Origin: Skermania sp. ID1734
GTDB lineage: Bacteria > Actinomycetota > Actinomycetes > Mycobacteriales > Mycobacteriaceae
Length of the DNA stretch: 64,000 bases
Direction of reading: 5' to 3'
Assembly: GCF_007489285.1 (NCBI RefSeq)
Contig: NZ_VLIY01000005.1
Coordinates: 231,682 to 295,681, forward strand
The notes under the pieces are model-generated. The model saw only the letters and a list, made by a program, of their open reading frames with translations. It made no database searches and was not told the origin of the DNA. Of the stretch, positions 8,784 through 17,147 are shown one piece after another (the stretch's first letter is position 1; each line of letters begins with the position of its first letter). Both the position numbers and the translations under genes were made by a program.

Positions 8784-9190
8784 TATTCGGTGACGGTCGG
8801 GGGAGCGGCCATGATCGGCCGAAGCTCCAGCCACTCGTGGATCGGCTGGCCGCCAGAGCCTGGTGCAGCTGACAACTCGGCCGCCAGCTCAAGAGCACGG
8901 TCATAGGAATCGACGTCGATCACCATCCAGCCCGCGATCAAATCTTTGGTTTCCGCGAACGGGCCGTCGGTCACCGGGGGCTTGCCCGCTCCGTCGGAGC
9001 GGACCCAGGTTCCCTCGGGCGCCAATCCCTGAGCATCGACGAACTCACCGCTGGCTTCGAGGCGGGCAGCGAAGTCGTGCATGAACTGGATGTGCGCATT
9101 GATCTCCGCGGGCGTCCACTGGTCCATCGGTACGTTGTTGCAGGGTTCCGGTGCGCCGCGGTAGTGCTTGAGGAGCAGGTACTTGGCCAT
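8783..9190 (-). CDS. YCII/DGPF-family protein, partner of ECF42 sigma
   Basis: A 135-residue protein with the signature TDGPFAETKD and the ferredoxin-like YCII fold pattern (KYLLLKHYRG at the start, GWMVIDVDSYDRALELA later). DGPF proteins are the standard genomic partner and usual target of ECF42 sigma factors; their biochemical role is not settled. ATG start with a GGGAGAATGACATG context. Translation is coupled to the sigma gene by a TAATG overlap. Confidence 0.9.
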   Translation of the reverse strand: MAKYLLLKHYRGAPEPCNNVPMDQWTPAEINAHIQFMHDFAARLEASGEFVDAQGLAPEGTWVRSDGAGKPPVTDGPFAETKDLIAGWMVIDVDSYDRALELAAELSAAPGSGGQPIHEWLELRPIMAAPPTVTE

Positions 9191-9296
9191 GTCATTCTCC
9201 CTTCGAAATTGCGACCCTAGTTGGTCGCTCAGACAGGGGACGGAGCAGTTGCGGCGTTCTCGACATGGGTGGGGGAAGTTTTTTTTGAAACGCCGA

Positions 9297-9363
9297 CCCG
9301 ACCCCCCTCCGTGCGTGAATTTTCACCGCGGACGGTGAAAATTCACGCACGGAGGGGGTCGGG
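9297..9363. repeat. Large near-perfect hairpin in a divergent intergenic region
   Basis: Arms 9297-9328 and 9333-9363 pair over 31 bp with a single unpaired C on the left and a CGGA loop. It is preceded by eight T residues (9279-9286). Both flanking genes are transcribed away from it, so it is not their terminator. It could be a dispersed palindromic repeat (REP/MITE-like), an operator or a small RNA gene. Confidence 0.8.
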
Positions 9364-9439
9364 AGTTCTTTCTCGGGCAGCGTGCGCGGCGTGCGCTACA
9401 CTGAATGTGCATGTAACGCACGGCTCAGATTGGTGAACC

Positions 9440-9949
9440 TTGACCGCCGCATACGAATCGTTCGTCGACGTCGCGCACCGTATCCAGCGCAGCGCCGCGG
9501 CCCTCGGTGAAGCCATTGACGCCGTGCAGGTCTACACGGAACCAGCCGTGGCGCGAGCCGTACAGGCCGAATACAACCTCTACGACCGCATCGACGCCGA
9601 ATTCGGCTTGCTCAGCAGCGCCGAGACGGGACGACGGCTCGGCTCGAGGTCTACGGCCCCGCGCAACCTCGCCGCGGCCAGTCGCCGCCAAGGGGCGCTA
9701 GTCGCTATCGCACGGGGCAATCACATCCTGTTTCCAGGCTTTCAATTCGACCGTGACGGCCGTCCACTTCCAGTGATCCGTCAGTTGCGCGACCTCGCGT
9801 CTGAGGCGGGCTGGTCGGAAGCGGGGATCGTGCAATGGCTTTGCGCGCCAACCACTTATCTGAATGGTCGCCGCCCTGTCGACCTGCTGGCCACCGATCC
9901 CGAGCGGGTCCTCGAGACGGCCCGTCGCTCGTGGACGGTGCAGTGGTAA
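9440..9949 (+). CDS. Xre/MbcA-like antitoxin of a RES toxin-antitoxin pair
   Basis: A 169-residue protein starting at TTG. Its C-terminal half carries the ParS/MbcA-type toxin-binding region (GFQFDRDGRPLPVIRQL, WLCAPTTYLNGRRPVDLL). This region is found in antitoxins that cap RES-domain toxins. The N-terminal half is helical and presumably binds DNA and dimerises. The stop overlaps the toxin start (GTGGTAA). Identification rests on the C-terminal pattern and the neighbouring RES gene. Confidence 0.85.
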   Translation: MTAAYESFVDVAHRIQRSAAALGEAIDAVQVYTEPAVARAVQAEYNLYDRIDAEFGLLSSAETGRRLGSRSTAPRNLAAASRRQGALVAIARGNHILFPGFQFDRDGRPLPVIRQLRDLASEAGWSEAGIVQWLCAPTTYLNGRRPVDLLATDPERVLETARRSWTVQW

Positions 9950-10566
9950 CACCGTCCCCACCGGCGCCCTTCGATCCGCGATCCGCAACCATCGAACCCG
10001 GCGTCCGGCTATACCGTGTCCACACCGCGGTCGAAAGGCGCACTGCCACAACATTCAACCCAGGATTCGGCGGCGCAACACGGTTTGCGTTCTTCGGGGA
10101 GCCGATCGTTCCGGTCATGTACGCCGCTGCAACCCAAAAGGCGGCAGTGGCGGAAACGCTTCTGCACGATATCCCAGTCAACGGCGGCATTTTGCCGTAC
10201 GACAGATACGCCAACTCGGTTATGAGCCGGTTGGAGATCACTCGGCCGCTGAAAGTCGCCGTCCTGCACGGACTAGGACTGCGTCGGCTCAAGGTAACCG
10301 CGACCGAGATCACCGCCAGCGATGCCGATACCTACGACAGGACAGTTGAATGGGCACAAGCGGCTCACGATGTCGGATTCGACGGTCTGGTGTGGATGTC
10401 GCGGCTGTGCAATGATGCGAAGGCCTACGTATTCTTCGGTGACCGTTGCGCCGACGCGTTCATTCAAGACCGATCGTTTGGCCGCCTGTTTGCCACCGGT
10501 GTCGACCAGATGTGGCTCATTGATCTATGCGCCCCGCTGCACGTCGACGTCCTTCTCGCACGGTAG
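9943..10566 (+). CDS. RES-domain toxin (NAD+-consuming, MbcT-like)
   Basis: A 207-residue protein from the GTG at 9943, overlapping the antitoxin stop by 7 bases. The RES-family features are present: LYRVHT with the active-site Arg near residue 27, the Gly-rich FNPGFGGATRFAFFG, MYAAAT and VAETLLH with the conserved Glu. RES toxins degrade NAD+ by phosphorolysis or ADP-ribosyl transfer and are bacteriostatic or bactericidal when freed. The protein looks complete. Confidence 0.88.
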   Translation: MVTPSPPAPFDPRSATIEPGVRLYRVHTAVERRTATTFNPGFGGATRFAFFGEPIVPVMYAAATQKAAVAETLLHDIPVNGGILPYDRYANSVMSRLEITRPLKVAVLHGLGLRRLKVTATEITASDADTYDRTVEWAQAAHDVGFDGLVWMSRLCNDAKAYVFFGDRCADAFIQDRSFGRLFATGVDQMWLIDLCAPLHVDVLLAR

Positions 10567-10623
10567 GCGAATCCGTATGGCGGCCGTCAGACACGTCGCG
10601 ATGCGTTGTTACCGGATCTCCCA

Positions 10624-10672
10624 CGGGACACCAGGTGCCAAATCCGGCTGGAAAGTGACCCCTGGTGTCCCG
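10624..10672 (+). terminator. Hairpin downstream of the RES toxin gene
   Basis: A perfect 12-bp inverted repeat (10624-10635 and 10661-10672) encloses a 25-base loop and lies 57 bp past the RES stop. There is no T run, so it may be an actinobacterial-type terminator or an operator for the downstream gene, which starts at 10713. Confidence 0.5.
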
Positions 10673-10712
10673 CGCGCCGTCAGTACTCTGAACTCAGATC
10701 AAGGGGTCTAAT

Positions 10713-11132
10713 GTGACTGAATTAGCAAGCGCTACTGAAGTATTCCAGCGGGTGGTGCGCGCGGTAGCCGAGCGCCGGCAGGCAGAGATCCTCGATGAGT
10801 GCTACGCCGAGGATGTGGTGGTCGAGCACCCGTTCATGGTTCCGGAGCCGACCAGATCGATAGGGCGCGAGCAACTGCGGCAGCGAGTGGCAAGTCTGCG
10901 GGATCTTCCGATCGTGATGCAGGTCGATGAGACCGTCGTTCATCAAACAACTGATCCGGAAGTGATCGTCGGTGAATTCACCTCGCATATAACGTCGAAA
11001 CTAACCGGACGTCAGCTCACGACCGCCAACATCATGGTGCTGCGGGTTCGCGATGGGATGGTCGTGTGGTCGCGGGACTATCACAAACACGCGGTGCTCG
11101 CGGAGTTCGTCAAGGCACAATTTCAACCGTGA
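10713..11132 (+). CDS. SnoaL/NTF2-like protein
   Basis: A 139-residue protein starting at GTG. It has the NTF2-like cone fold pattern: an N-terminal helix (ATEVFQRVVRAVAERR), ECYAEDVVVEHPF, and C-terminal strands ending VVWSRDYHKHAVLAEF. Members are small isomerases, cyclases or ligand-binding proteins, and I cannot name a substrate. Its TGA overlaps the GTG of the methyltransferase gene (GTGA), so the two are translated together. Confidence 0.8.
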   Translation: MTELASATEVFQRVVRAVAERRQAEILDECYAEDVVVEHPFMVPEPTRSIGREQLRQRVASLRDLPIVMQVDETVVHQTTDPEVIVGEFTSHITSKLTGRQLTTANIMVLRVRDGMVVWSRDYHKHAVLAEFVKAQFQP

Positions 11133-11746
11133 CTGACCTTGTGAGAGTGGCATACTCGGCGCTCGCAGACCGCTACATCTCGGGGTTTGGATCGCTCGAC
11201 CACGTCCATCAAGACGATTTGGGTCTCTTGGAGAAGTATCTCGTCGGTGTATCGGGTCCTGTCGTCGACGCTGGTTGTGGACCGGGACACTTGACGGCAC
11301 ATCTTGTTTCGCGCGGTGTCGATGCTCGCGGAATCGATTTGGTGCCCGAATTTATAGGTCACGCACGAAACGCACACCCGTGCGTGCCGTTCCAAGCCGA
11401 ATCCTTCATGCCGCTGCCAGCAGACGATGACGACCTTGCCGGGATCATCGCGTGGTACTCGCTGATCCACCTCCAGGCAGCACAGGTCTGCGAAGCGCTG
11501 ACGGAGTTCCACCGTGCGCTGGCTCCGGAAGGCGTTCTCGTTCTTGGCTTCTTCGACGGCGACGATGTCGAGCCGTTCGACCACAAGGTGACCGTTGCCT
11601 ACCGATGGCCCCTCAATGTAATGGCAGAACTGGTCAATGACCACGGCTTCACTGTTGCGGAAACGCTGACGCGCACCGACCCCGGCCACCGTCCGCACGC
11701 CGCACTGGTAGCCCGCAAAGTTTCAACGGGTCACAACACAGATTGA
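11129..11746 (+). CDS. Class I SAM-dependent methyltransferase
   Basis: A 205-residue protein from a GTG overlapping the upstream stop. Motif I, VVDAGCGPGHLT, is near residues 45-56 and an acidic motif II (GIDLVPEFIGHAR) follows. The post-I region FHRALAPEGVLVLGFF is typical of UbiE/YrrM-like enzymes. Paired with a SnoaL-like protein, it probably modifies a small molecule. Its 3' end overlaps the converging monooxygenase-like gene by 16 bp. Confidence 0.87.
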   Translation: MTDLVRVAYSALADRYISGFGSLDHVHQDDLGLLEKYLVGVSGPVVDAGCGPGHLTAHLVSRGVDARGIDLVPEFIGHARNAHPCVPFQAESFMPLPADDDDLAGIIAWYSLIHLQAAQVCEALTEFHRALAPEGVLVLGFFDGDDVEPFDHKVTVAYRWPLNVMAELVNDHGFTVAETLTRTDPGHRPHAALVARKVSTGHNTD

Positions 11747-12030
11747 AAGTGTTCGACCGTCGGGAAGGGATCGTAGAAGTGGTGCAGCAGCGCCTTCCAA
11801 CGCTGGTAGTCCGCCGATTGCCGAAACCCGATGGTGTGGTCTTCGAGGCGCTCCCACGTGACTAGTAGTAGATAGACGTTCGGCGATTCCAGCGACCGGG
11901 ACAATGTGAGGCCTCGAAACCCAGGCATAGCAGCGATGATTGCCCGAGCTTCGGCGAAAGCTGACTCGAAGGCCGCCTCCTGGCCCGGAATGACAGGCAG
12001 CAGCGCATGTTCGGTGATCACACAAGGCAT
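11731..12030 (-). CDS. ABM-domain (antibiotic biosynthesis monooxygenase-like) protein
   Basis: A 99-residue protein starting at the ATG at 12030. It has the dimeric alpha/beta-barrel pattern of ABM proteins: EHALLPVIPGQEAAFESAF, MPGFRGLTLSRS, NVYLLLVTWERLEDHTIGFRQS. Relatives include small cofactor-independent monooxygenases and heme-degrading proteins. The heme-binding residues are not clear here, so only the fold is assigned. It lies 8 bp downstream of the next minus-strand gene. Confidence 0.82.
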   Translation of the reverse strand: MPCVITEHALLPVIPGQEAAFESAFAEARAIIAAMPGFRGLTLSRSLESPNVYLLLVTWERLEDHTIGFRQSADYQRWKALLHHFYDPFPTVEHFQSVL

Positions 12031-12038
12031 TGTCCGGT

Positions 12039-12521
12039 CTAGCGAACCTGCTCCGCACGAGCCGCGCGGTCGAGAAGCCGGGGAATGGTCAGTTTGTGGA
12101 TGGTCACCACCATCGCCCAGACAACCCGGGAAACTGGGTTGCGGTGCTGGACCAGGGTGCTCCACACCAGGCGACGCCGCTCGCGATCCACCTCGATGAT
12201 GTTGCGGGCGTGCATGAGCCACGAACTCGCGCTCAGCACAATCAGTTTCGGTTCGATGGACTCAATACGCCAGCCCAACACGTGATGCTTATTGCGTAGT
12301 GGACCGAGTCGCAGCCACAGGACAAACCGCCATCCGGTAAGGAGAAACACCCGAACGGCAGCTGGCGATCCCTCCCACACTTCCCGCGCCCACTTCTCGG
12401 CCGAGTCAGGTGTAAATTCGGCGAACGGCAGCTCGAACGCGACCGTGTAGTCGACGGTATTCAGGCCGCTGACCTCGCGATGCGATTGCGGTGTCTGGAC
12501 TTTCCGAGCTCGTGACTGCAT
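12039..12521 (-). CDS. Hypothetical protein, DUF2867-like
   Basis: A 160-residue soluble protein. The region DYTVAFELPFAEF, then WRFVLWLRLGPLRNKHHVLGWRIE, then HKLTIPRLLDRAARAEQVR resembles DUF2867/SRPBCC-type actinobacterial proteins that follow NmrA-like or monooxygenase genes. The start may be the ATG at 12521 or a downstream alternative near the VDYTVAF block. It runs into the ABM gene with 8 bp between them, so the two probably form an operon. The family call is tentative. Confidence 0.55.
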   Translation of the reverse strand: MQSRARKVQTPQSHREVSGLNTVDYTVAFELPFAEFTPDSAEKWAREVWEGSPAAVRVFLLTGWRFVLWLRLGPLRNKHHVLGWRIESIEPKLIVLSASSWLMHARNIIEVDRERRRLVWSTLVQHRNPVSRVVWAMVVTIHKLTIPRLLDRAARAEQVR

Positions 12522-12563
12522 ATCGAGCCCACCTTCCAGTCGGCGACGTGCCTTCGGGCCGTT

Positions 12564-14027
12564 TCAGTGGCCTTCTCGTTGTGGTGGCTGGAAGCCGCCG
12601 ATCTCCTGTTCGAGGAGTTCGGCGAGCCGCAATGTGGTGCGGTCCTCGAACATCGGGCCGATGAGCTGTACGCCGACCGGGAGACCCTCCTCCGAGCGCC
12701 CCGCGGGAATGGCGGTCGCCGGCAGCCCGGGCATGGTCGCCAACCCAGCCCACACGAGTTGGGCGCCGAACGGATAGGAGGTGCCGTCGATGTCGATCTG
12801 CCGTGCGCCGAGGTCGAGGTTGCGCTCGTGCGGGAACGCCGGAGTTGGAGTGATCGGGCAAATGACGGCGTCGAAGTCGGCAAACAGGTTTCGCCACCTC
12901 TCACGATGAAGTTCGCGACGAATGTTGGCCTGGATCCAATCGCGATGGCTCCATACCGCGCCGCGGAGCTGGGCAGCGTCAAAACTGCGATCATCGGGGC
13001 TCAGCCCGCCGGCGTGGGCTTTGATGGCCTCATATCGTTCGGCTGGATGGGTCGCCGCCAGCGTTGCCATCAGCATTTCGGTGTAAAGAATTGCGGCCTC
13101 GGTCAAGTCCGGCAGCAGCGGAGTTTCCCGCTCGACCGTCGCTCCCGCGGTCGTCAAGGCCTCGGCAACGCGTTGCACGCCCGCCTTGACAGCGGATCCG
13201 GTGGGAATCAGGGGATGCTCGTCGAGGACCAGAACCCGAAAATCGGCGAGTCGATCGTGACGAGCCGGCGGCATATCCAACTTGTATGCGACGCCAAGAG
13301 TCAGCGGGTCGGGTCCGGCCATCACGTCGAGCAGCAGCGCCAAGTCTGCGGCAGTGCGTGCTAGCGGACCCACGACAGCCAGGTCGAGGTCCGTCGGCAA
13401 CGCAGGCGCGGGTGGCGGGACATGGCCGCGCCCAGGCACGAGGCCGAAAGAAGGCTTGTGCGCGTACACCCCACAGAAATGGGCCGGGGTGCGCAGCGAA
13501 CCGCCTATGTCCGAGCCGATCGACAGCGTTCCGAACCCGGCCGCGAGCGCGGCCGCCGATCCGCCGGATGACCCGCCCGGCGTGCGATTCAGATCCCAGG
13601 GATTATTTGTCGTGCCGTAAACCTCGTTGAACGACTGCAGATCTGCCAGCATCAACGGCACATTCGTCTTACCGAGCACTACCGCACCCGCGGCCCTGAG
13701 CCGCGCCACCGCCAACGCGTCGGCATCCGCTATGTAGTTCCGGAAGGCTGGCATGCCCCAAGTGGTCGGCAGACCGGCGACGTTGTAGGACTCCTTGACT
13801 GTCACTGGGATGCCGAGCAGCGGCAGGTCCTCGCCGCGAGCCCGCGCTTTGTCGGCCTCTCGGGCGGCCGCCCTTGCGCGCTCGAAACCGGGCACGCATA
13901 TTGCGTTAATTGCTTTGTCGTCCCGTTCGATTCGGTCGATCGCTTCGTCGACGAGTTCTACGGAACTCACCTCGCCCGACCGCATTGCCGCCGTCAACTC
14001 GCCCGCCGATGCGTAGCTCCACGTCAC
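12564..14027 (-). CDS. Amidase (amidase-signature family)
   Basis: A 487-residue protein, normal for the family. The catalytic Lys is in VTVKESYN, the cis-Ser in GGSSGGSAAALAAG and the nucleophile Ser in SDIGGSLRTPA, so the Ser-cisSer-Lys triad is intact. These enzymes hydrolyse amides to acid and ammonia; C-terminal text (GLPATAIPAGRSEEGLPVGVQLI) fits the general amidases rather than GatA. The GTG at 14027 is chosen because it lies 16 bp beyond the stop of the upstream gene and is the first start after it. Confidence 0.9.
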   Translation of the reverse strand: MTWSYASAGELTAAMRSGEVSSVELVDEAIDRIERDDKAINAICVPGFERARAAAREADKARARGEDLPLLGIPVTVKESYNVAGLPTTWGMPAFRNYIADADALAVARLRAAGAVVLGKTNVPLMLADLQSFNEVYGTTNNPWDLNRTPGGSSGGSAAALAAGFGTLSIGSDIGGSLRTPAHFCGVYAHKPSFGLVPGRGHVPPPAPALPTDLDLAVVGPLARTAADLALLLDVMAGPDPLTLGVAYKLDMPPARHDRLADFRVLVLDEHPLIPTGSAVKAGVQRVAEALTTAGATVERETPLLPDLTEAAILYTEMLMATLAATHPAERYEAIKAHAGGLSPDDRSFDAAQLRGAVWSHRDWIQANIRRELHRERWRNLFADFDAVICPITPTPAFPHERNLDLGARQIDIDGTSYPFGAQLVWAGLATMPGLPATAIPAGRSEEGLPVGVQLIGPMFEDRTTLRLAELLEQEIGGFQPPQREGH

Positions 14028-14043
14028 GGTCCGACCGTACCAA

Positions 14044-14808
14044 TCACCGGGGATACGTTCGGGCGAGCCATTCGTCAAAGGTGCCGCCCAGAATCGTGGC
14101 GTCTTTGGGCGCGGTGAGTGCGCCATTGCGGATCGCCTTGGCGGTTTTGCCAGGCAGCCACACGGGGATCACTATCAACTTCTGCCCGCGCGCCGCGGCC
14201 GTGCGGCGGACCAGATCCCTCATCAGGTGCACCTCGGGTCCGGCGATGTCCAGGCGCACATGCGGATTCGATTCATCGGTGGTGGCAAGGTCGGCGAGAC
14301 GGTCGGCGACGACAGCGACGTCGATCGGCTGGCACGGCTGCTTCGGGCAAGGGAGCAGACCACCCTTAGCGGTCCAGTCGATGAGTTGTCCGGCGAAGCC
14401 GTGGAACTGCGTGGCCCGCAGGATGGTGGTCGGGACCGATCCGGCCAAGGTCGCCTTTTCCTGGGCGTTCTTGCCGTCATAGTGCGCGAACGGGCCGCCG
14501 CCTAGGCCGTCGATCCCGACTATCGAGAGCGTGACGATGCGCCTTACCCCGGCCGCAGCGCCCGCGGACTGCAGATTCGACGCGACCGAGCCGAAGAAGT
14601 GCACGTAGTCGCTGGCTTTGCGGGCGACGATCGACGTCGCGTCGACGACGGTGTCAATCCCAGAAAGCTTGTCGGCCAGTCCATCACCAGTTACTAGGTC
14701 GACGCCCGCGGCGCGGGCCAAGACCACCACGTCATGGCCGCGCGTGCGAAGCCGGTCCACCACCAGGCTTCCCGTCATTCCGGTGCCGCCAGCAACTGCA
14801 ATCTTCAT
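14044..14808 (-). CDS. NmrA-like NAD(P)-binding atypical SDR protein
   Basis: A 254-residue protein starting MKIAVAGGTGMTGSLVVDRL, an atypical SDR Rossmann motif. It continues with GVRRIVTLSIVGID and an ILRATQFHGF region typical of NmrA-like sugar-nucleotide or redox-sensor proteins that often lack the catalytic Tyr-x-x-x-Lys. Activity is therefore uncertain. It is divergent from the TetR gene across 96 bp and lies directly upstream of the amidase, so both are candidate targets of that TetR. Confidence 0.85.
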   Translation of the reverse strand: MKIAVAGGTGMTGSLVVDRLRTRGHDVVVLARAAGVDLVTGDGLADKLSGIDTVVDATSIVARKASDYVHFFGSVASNLQSAGAAAGVRRIVTLSIVGIDGLGGGPFAHYDGKNAQEKATLAGSVPTTILRATQFHGFAGQLIDWTAKGGLLPCPKQPCQPIDVAVVADRLADLATTDESNPHVRLDIAGPEVHLMRDLVRRTAAARGQKLIVIPVWLPGKTAKAIRNGALTAPKDATILGGTFDEWLARTYPR

Positions 14809-14871
14809 CGACGCTCTCCCCGATCGGTTTCGATACTTGTGACCCTATGCGACGGCCAACGTTATAAGCAC

Positions 14872-14897
14872 CATCCATGACTGGATGTGGTTACAAT
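14872..14897 (+). promoter_or_regulatory. Putative TetR operator and leaderless promoter
   Basis: A palindrome of CATCCA, TGAC, TGGATG lies at 14872-14887. It sits immediately before a -10 element TACAAT (14892-14897). The -10 ends 7 bp before the GTG at 14905, the spacing expected when transcription starts on the start codon. A repressor on the palindrome would block this promoter and could also affect the divergent NmrA-like gene. Confidence 0.6.
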
Positions 14898-14904
14898 AGG
14901 GAAC

Positions 14905-15531
14905 GTGTCTACAGTCCCCACCACTCGTACCGAGCGTCGCAAGGCTGCCACCCGGCGAGCGATCATCGATGCCGCAGAGCAGATCGTGATAGAGCGCGGC
15001 GCCGACGCGCTGACGCTGGAAGCGGTGTCCGAGCGCGCGGATGTGGCCTTGCAGACGATTTACAACCGGGTAGGCACGCGGTCGGCCCTGCTCGTCGCCG
15101 TGGCCGAACGCGCCCAGGAAGACAACCGCGAGTACATGGACGCCGCGTACGCGACACCTGGTTCGCCGGTGGAGCGCGTAATGAACGCGGCCCGGGCGTA
15201 TTTGCGTTTCGCCGTCGAGCGGCCTCATCAGTTCCGGATTCTGGCGGATCCACCGAACGAACCGGAGGCTTTGCAGCGCATCGCCGAGTTGACCATCGAG
15301 CAGAACGCGAAGCTCGAAGCTGCGTTGCGAGACGCAGCGGCCGAGGGATTGATTCCGGCGACCGTCGACCCAGCCCTGACCGCGAAGGCGTTGTGGGCGG
15401 CGGCCAACGGTATCCTCGCGCTCGGATGGCGCGCGGACGAACTGCGAGCGGACCCCGAGGAGATCGCCGCGCTTTTCGGCGCGCTGCTGAATCTGTCCCC
15501 CGTCGCGAACGCTATACCGCCGATTGCCTAA
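14905..15531 (+). CDS. TetR-family transcriptional regulator
   Basis: A 208-residue protein beginning MSTVPTTRTERRKAATRRAI. The N-terminal helix-turn-helix reads ALTLEAVSERADVALQTIYNRVGTRSALL. The ligand domain follows (about 75-200). I prefer the GTG at 14905 over that at 14887 because a TACAAT -10 box sits 7 bp upstream, consistent with a leaderless transcript, and the longer form has no ribosome site. The likely targets are its own promoter and the divergent NmrA-like/amidase pair. Confidence 0.9.
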   Translation: MSTVPTTRTERRKAATRRAIIDAAEQIVIERGADALTLEAVSERADVALQTIYNRVGTRSALLVAVAERAQEDNREYMDAAYATPGSPVERVMNAARAYLRFAVERPHQFRILADPPNEPEALQRIAELTIEQNAKLEAALRDAAAEGLIPATVDPALTAKALWAAANGILALGWRADELRADPEEIAALFGALLNLSPVANAIPPIA

Positions 15532-15607
15532 CGAGACGCCGAAAATTGGGACCCGCTGCAACGCCCGGTGCGGATCGAATCCGCTACCATAAGAAAGGAT
15601 CTCGGGC

Positions 15608-16375
15608 ATGACTGTTTCGACCCCAGTGATACCTGCTCAGTTGCCGGTGCGGCCGGATCACGTGACTCCGTTCGAGACGGGTTGGCCGGTCCGACTCGCC
15701 GACACCAATCGTGATCGACGCCTGCGCCTCGATGCGACTGCGCGGTACCTGCAGGACATGGCGTTCGAGAATCTGGCGATTGCACCCGAGGCGGACACCC
15801 ATCGTGCCTGGGTGGTGCGGCGGACAGTGTTTGACGTGATCGCACCGATCGAGTTCGGCGAGTCGGTGCAGATGAAGCGATGGTGTTCGGCGTTGTCGAG
15901 TCGTTGGACGAATATGCGCATACAGGTGCGCGGCAGCGCGGGTGGCGTCATCGAGACCGAGTCGTTCATCATCCACTTCTCCGAGGAGACTGGACTGCCC
16001 GCGCGGATGACCGACACGTTCATGGAGCCGTTGCTGAAGATGACCAACGAGCATCGGTTGCGCTGGAAGGCGGCGCTGCCGGCGACGCATTCTGCAGCCG
16101 ATAGGGTGCGCGAGTTTCCGATACGTGTCGCGGATGTGGATTGGCTTGGGCACGTAAACAATACGGTGCATCTGCAAGCGTTAGAGGAGGTGCTCGCCGA
16201 CCACGAGGACCTCGTCCATGGTTCCTACCGGGCGATCATCGAGTACGCCAAGCCGCTGATGCTCGGGGAGCCGGTCGAGCTGCACGAGGTCCGCACCGGC
16301 GACCAACTCGACGTGTGGATGGTGGTCGACGGCCAGACCCGCGCGAGCGGGCGGGTCACGCCGTTGGGAGCGTGA
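15608..16375 (+). CDS. Acyl-ACP thioesterase-like protein (tandem hot-dog)
   Basis: A 255-residue protein with an ATG start and AGAAAGGAT site. Two hot-dog domains are visible: the first with FETGWPVRLADTNRDRRLRL and RYLQDMAFENL, the second with FPIRVADVDWLGHVNNTVHL, whose D-x-N-x-H-V-N-N block carries the catalytic acid and Asn-His pair. This matches FatA-like thioesterases of mycolic-acid bacteria, which release fatty acids from acyl-ACP or acyl-CoA. It looks complete and monocistronic. Confidence 0.87.
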   Translation: MTVSTPVIPAQLPVRPDHVTPFETGWPVRLADTNRDRRLRLDATARYLQDMAFENLAIAPEADTHRAWVVRRTVFDVIAPIEFGESVQMKRWCSALSSRWTNMRIQVRGSAGGVIETESFIIHFSEETGLPARMTDTFMEPLLKMTNEHRLRWKAALPATHSAADRVREFPIRVADVDWLGHVNNTVHLQALEEVLADHEDLVHGSYRAIIEYAKPLMLGEPVELHEVRTGDQLDVWMVVDGQTRASGRVTPLGA

Positions 16376-16503
16376 GGTCCAAGGCCCGCCGGCCGCTGCC
16401 AGGTCGCCGGAAATCCGCTCGACGCAACCTTCCCTATGCGTCAGCATGTGTGGCGGTTTGTACTCCGCTTCCCATCCAGGTGACCGAGAAGGACGTGATC
16501 CCC

Positions 16504-16989
16504 TTGCAGCCACTCAGCGATGCCGACATCCGCTCGTCATTCATCAACGCATCGAAGGGCGACGTGAAGCGAATGACTCTCCCGCCAGACTTGGCCGCGA
16601 CAAAATGGGATGACTTGGACTTCCTTGGTTGGACCGATCCGAAGGTGCCCAACCGCAGCTATATCGTTGCCCCTGAAGCGGAATCGCTGGTCGGCATAAT
16701 GCTCCGGTCCACGGTCGGTGGGCGTCGCACACAGATGTGCGGCATCTGTCTGACCACTCACACGGGTGGGGGTGTTTCGCTGTTCAGCGCGCGAAAGGCC
16801 GGAGTTGCAGGCCGCGACGGTAACACCGTGGGCATGTACATGTGCACTGACCTGATGTGCTCGCTATACGCCCGCGGCAAGAAGATTCCGACCTTGGGGA
16901 ATAGATACCGCGAGGAGCTCCAAGTAGACGACAAGGTCGGCCGTCTCGTCGAAAATCTCGCCGCGTTCATTGCCAACATTCGCGGCTAG
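16504..16989 (+). CDS. FBP-family protein (EF-G-binding-like, treble-clef zinc finger)
   Basis: A 161-residue protein when begun at TTG 16504 (MQPLSDADIRSSFINASKG). GTG starts at 16495 and 16480 are alternatives; 16504 is chosen because it gives the usual family N-terminus and has GAAGGA 10 bp upstream. Zinc ligands are visible as CGIC and, further on, a Cys pair in MCTDLMCS. Relatives bind the ribosomal translocase EF-G, and some give fusidic acid resistance. Whether this one does so is not shown by the sequence. Confidence 0.82.
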   Translation: MQPLSDADIRSSFINASKGDVKRMTLPPDLAATKWDDLDFLGWTDPKVPNRSYIVAPEAESLVGIMLRSTVGGRRTQMCGICLTTHTGGGVSLFSARKAGVAGRDGNTVGMYMCTDLMCSLYARGKKIPTLGNRYREELQVDDKVGRLVENLAAFIANIRG

Positions 16990-17147
16990 GACTGTCGAGC
17001 CAAACGATGTCAGAAGTTGTTGGGGCACAACAGGATGCTAATCGGTCGCCGGGGAGCACCGCGTTGAACGGATCCATCTCCGGGATCGAGAGGGATGTAA
17101 TCGGGGAAATGGGCCGAACGACAGCGCCGATTCGGTGGTCTCGATTG

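Noticed and set aside
16990..17147. A short plus-strand frame at 17007 after the FBP gene.
   Set aside because: It runs into the converging lipoprotein gene and has no ribosome site or recognisable feature.
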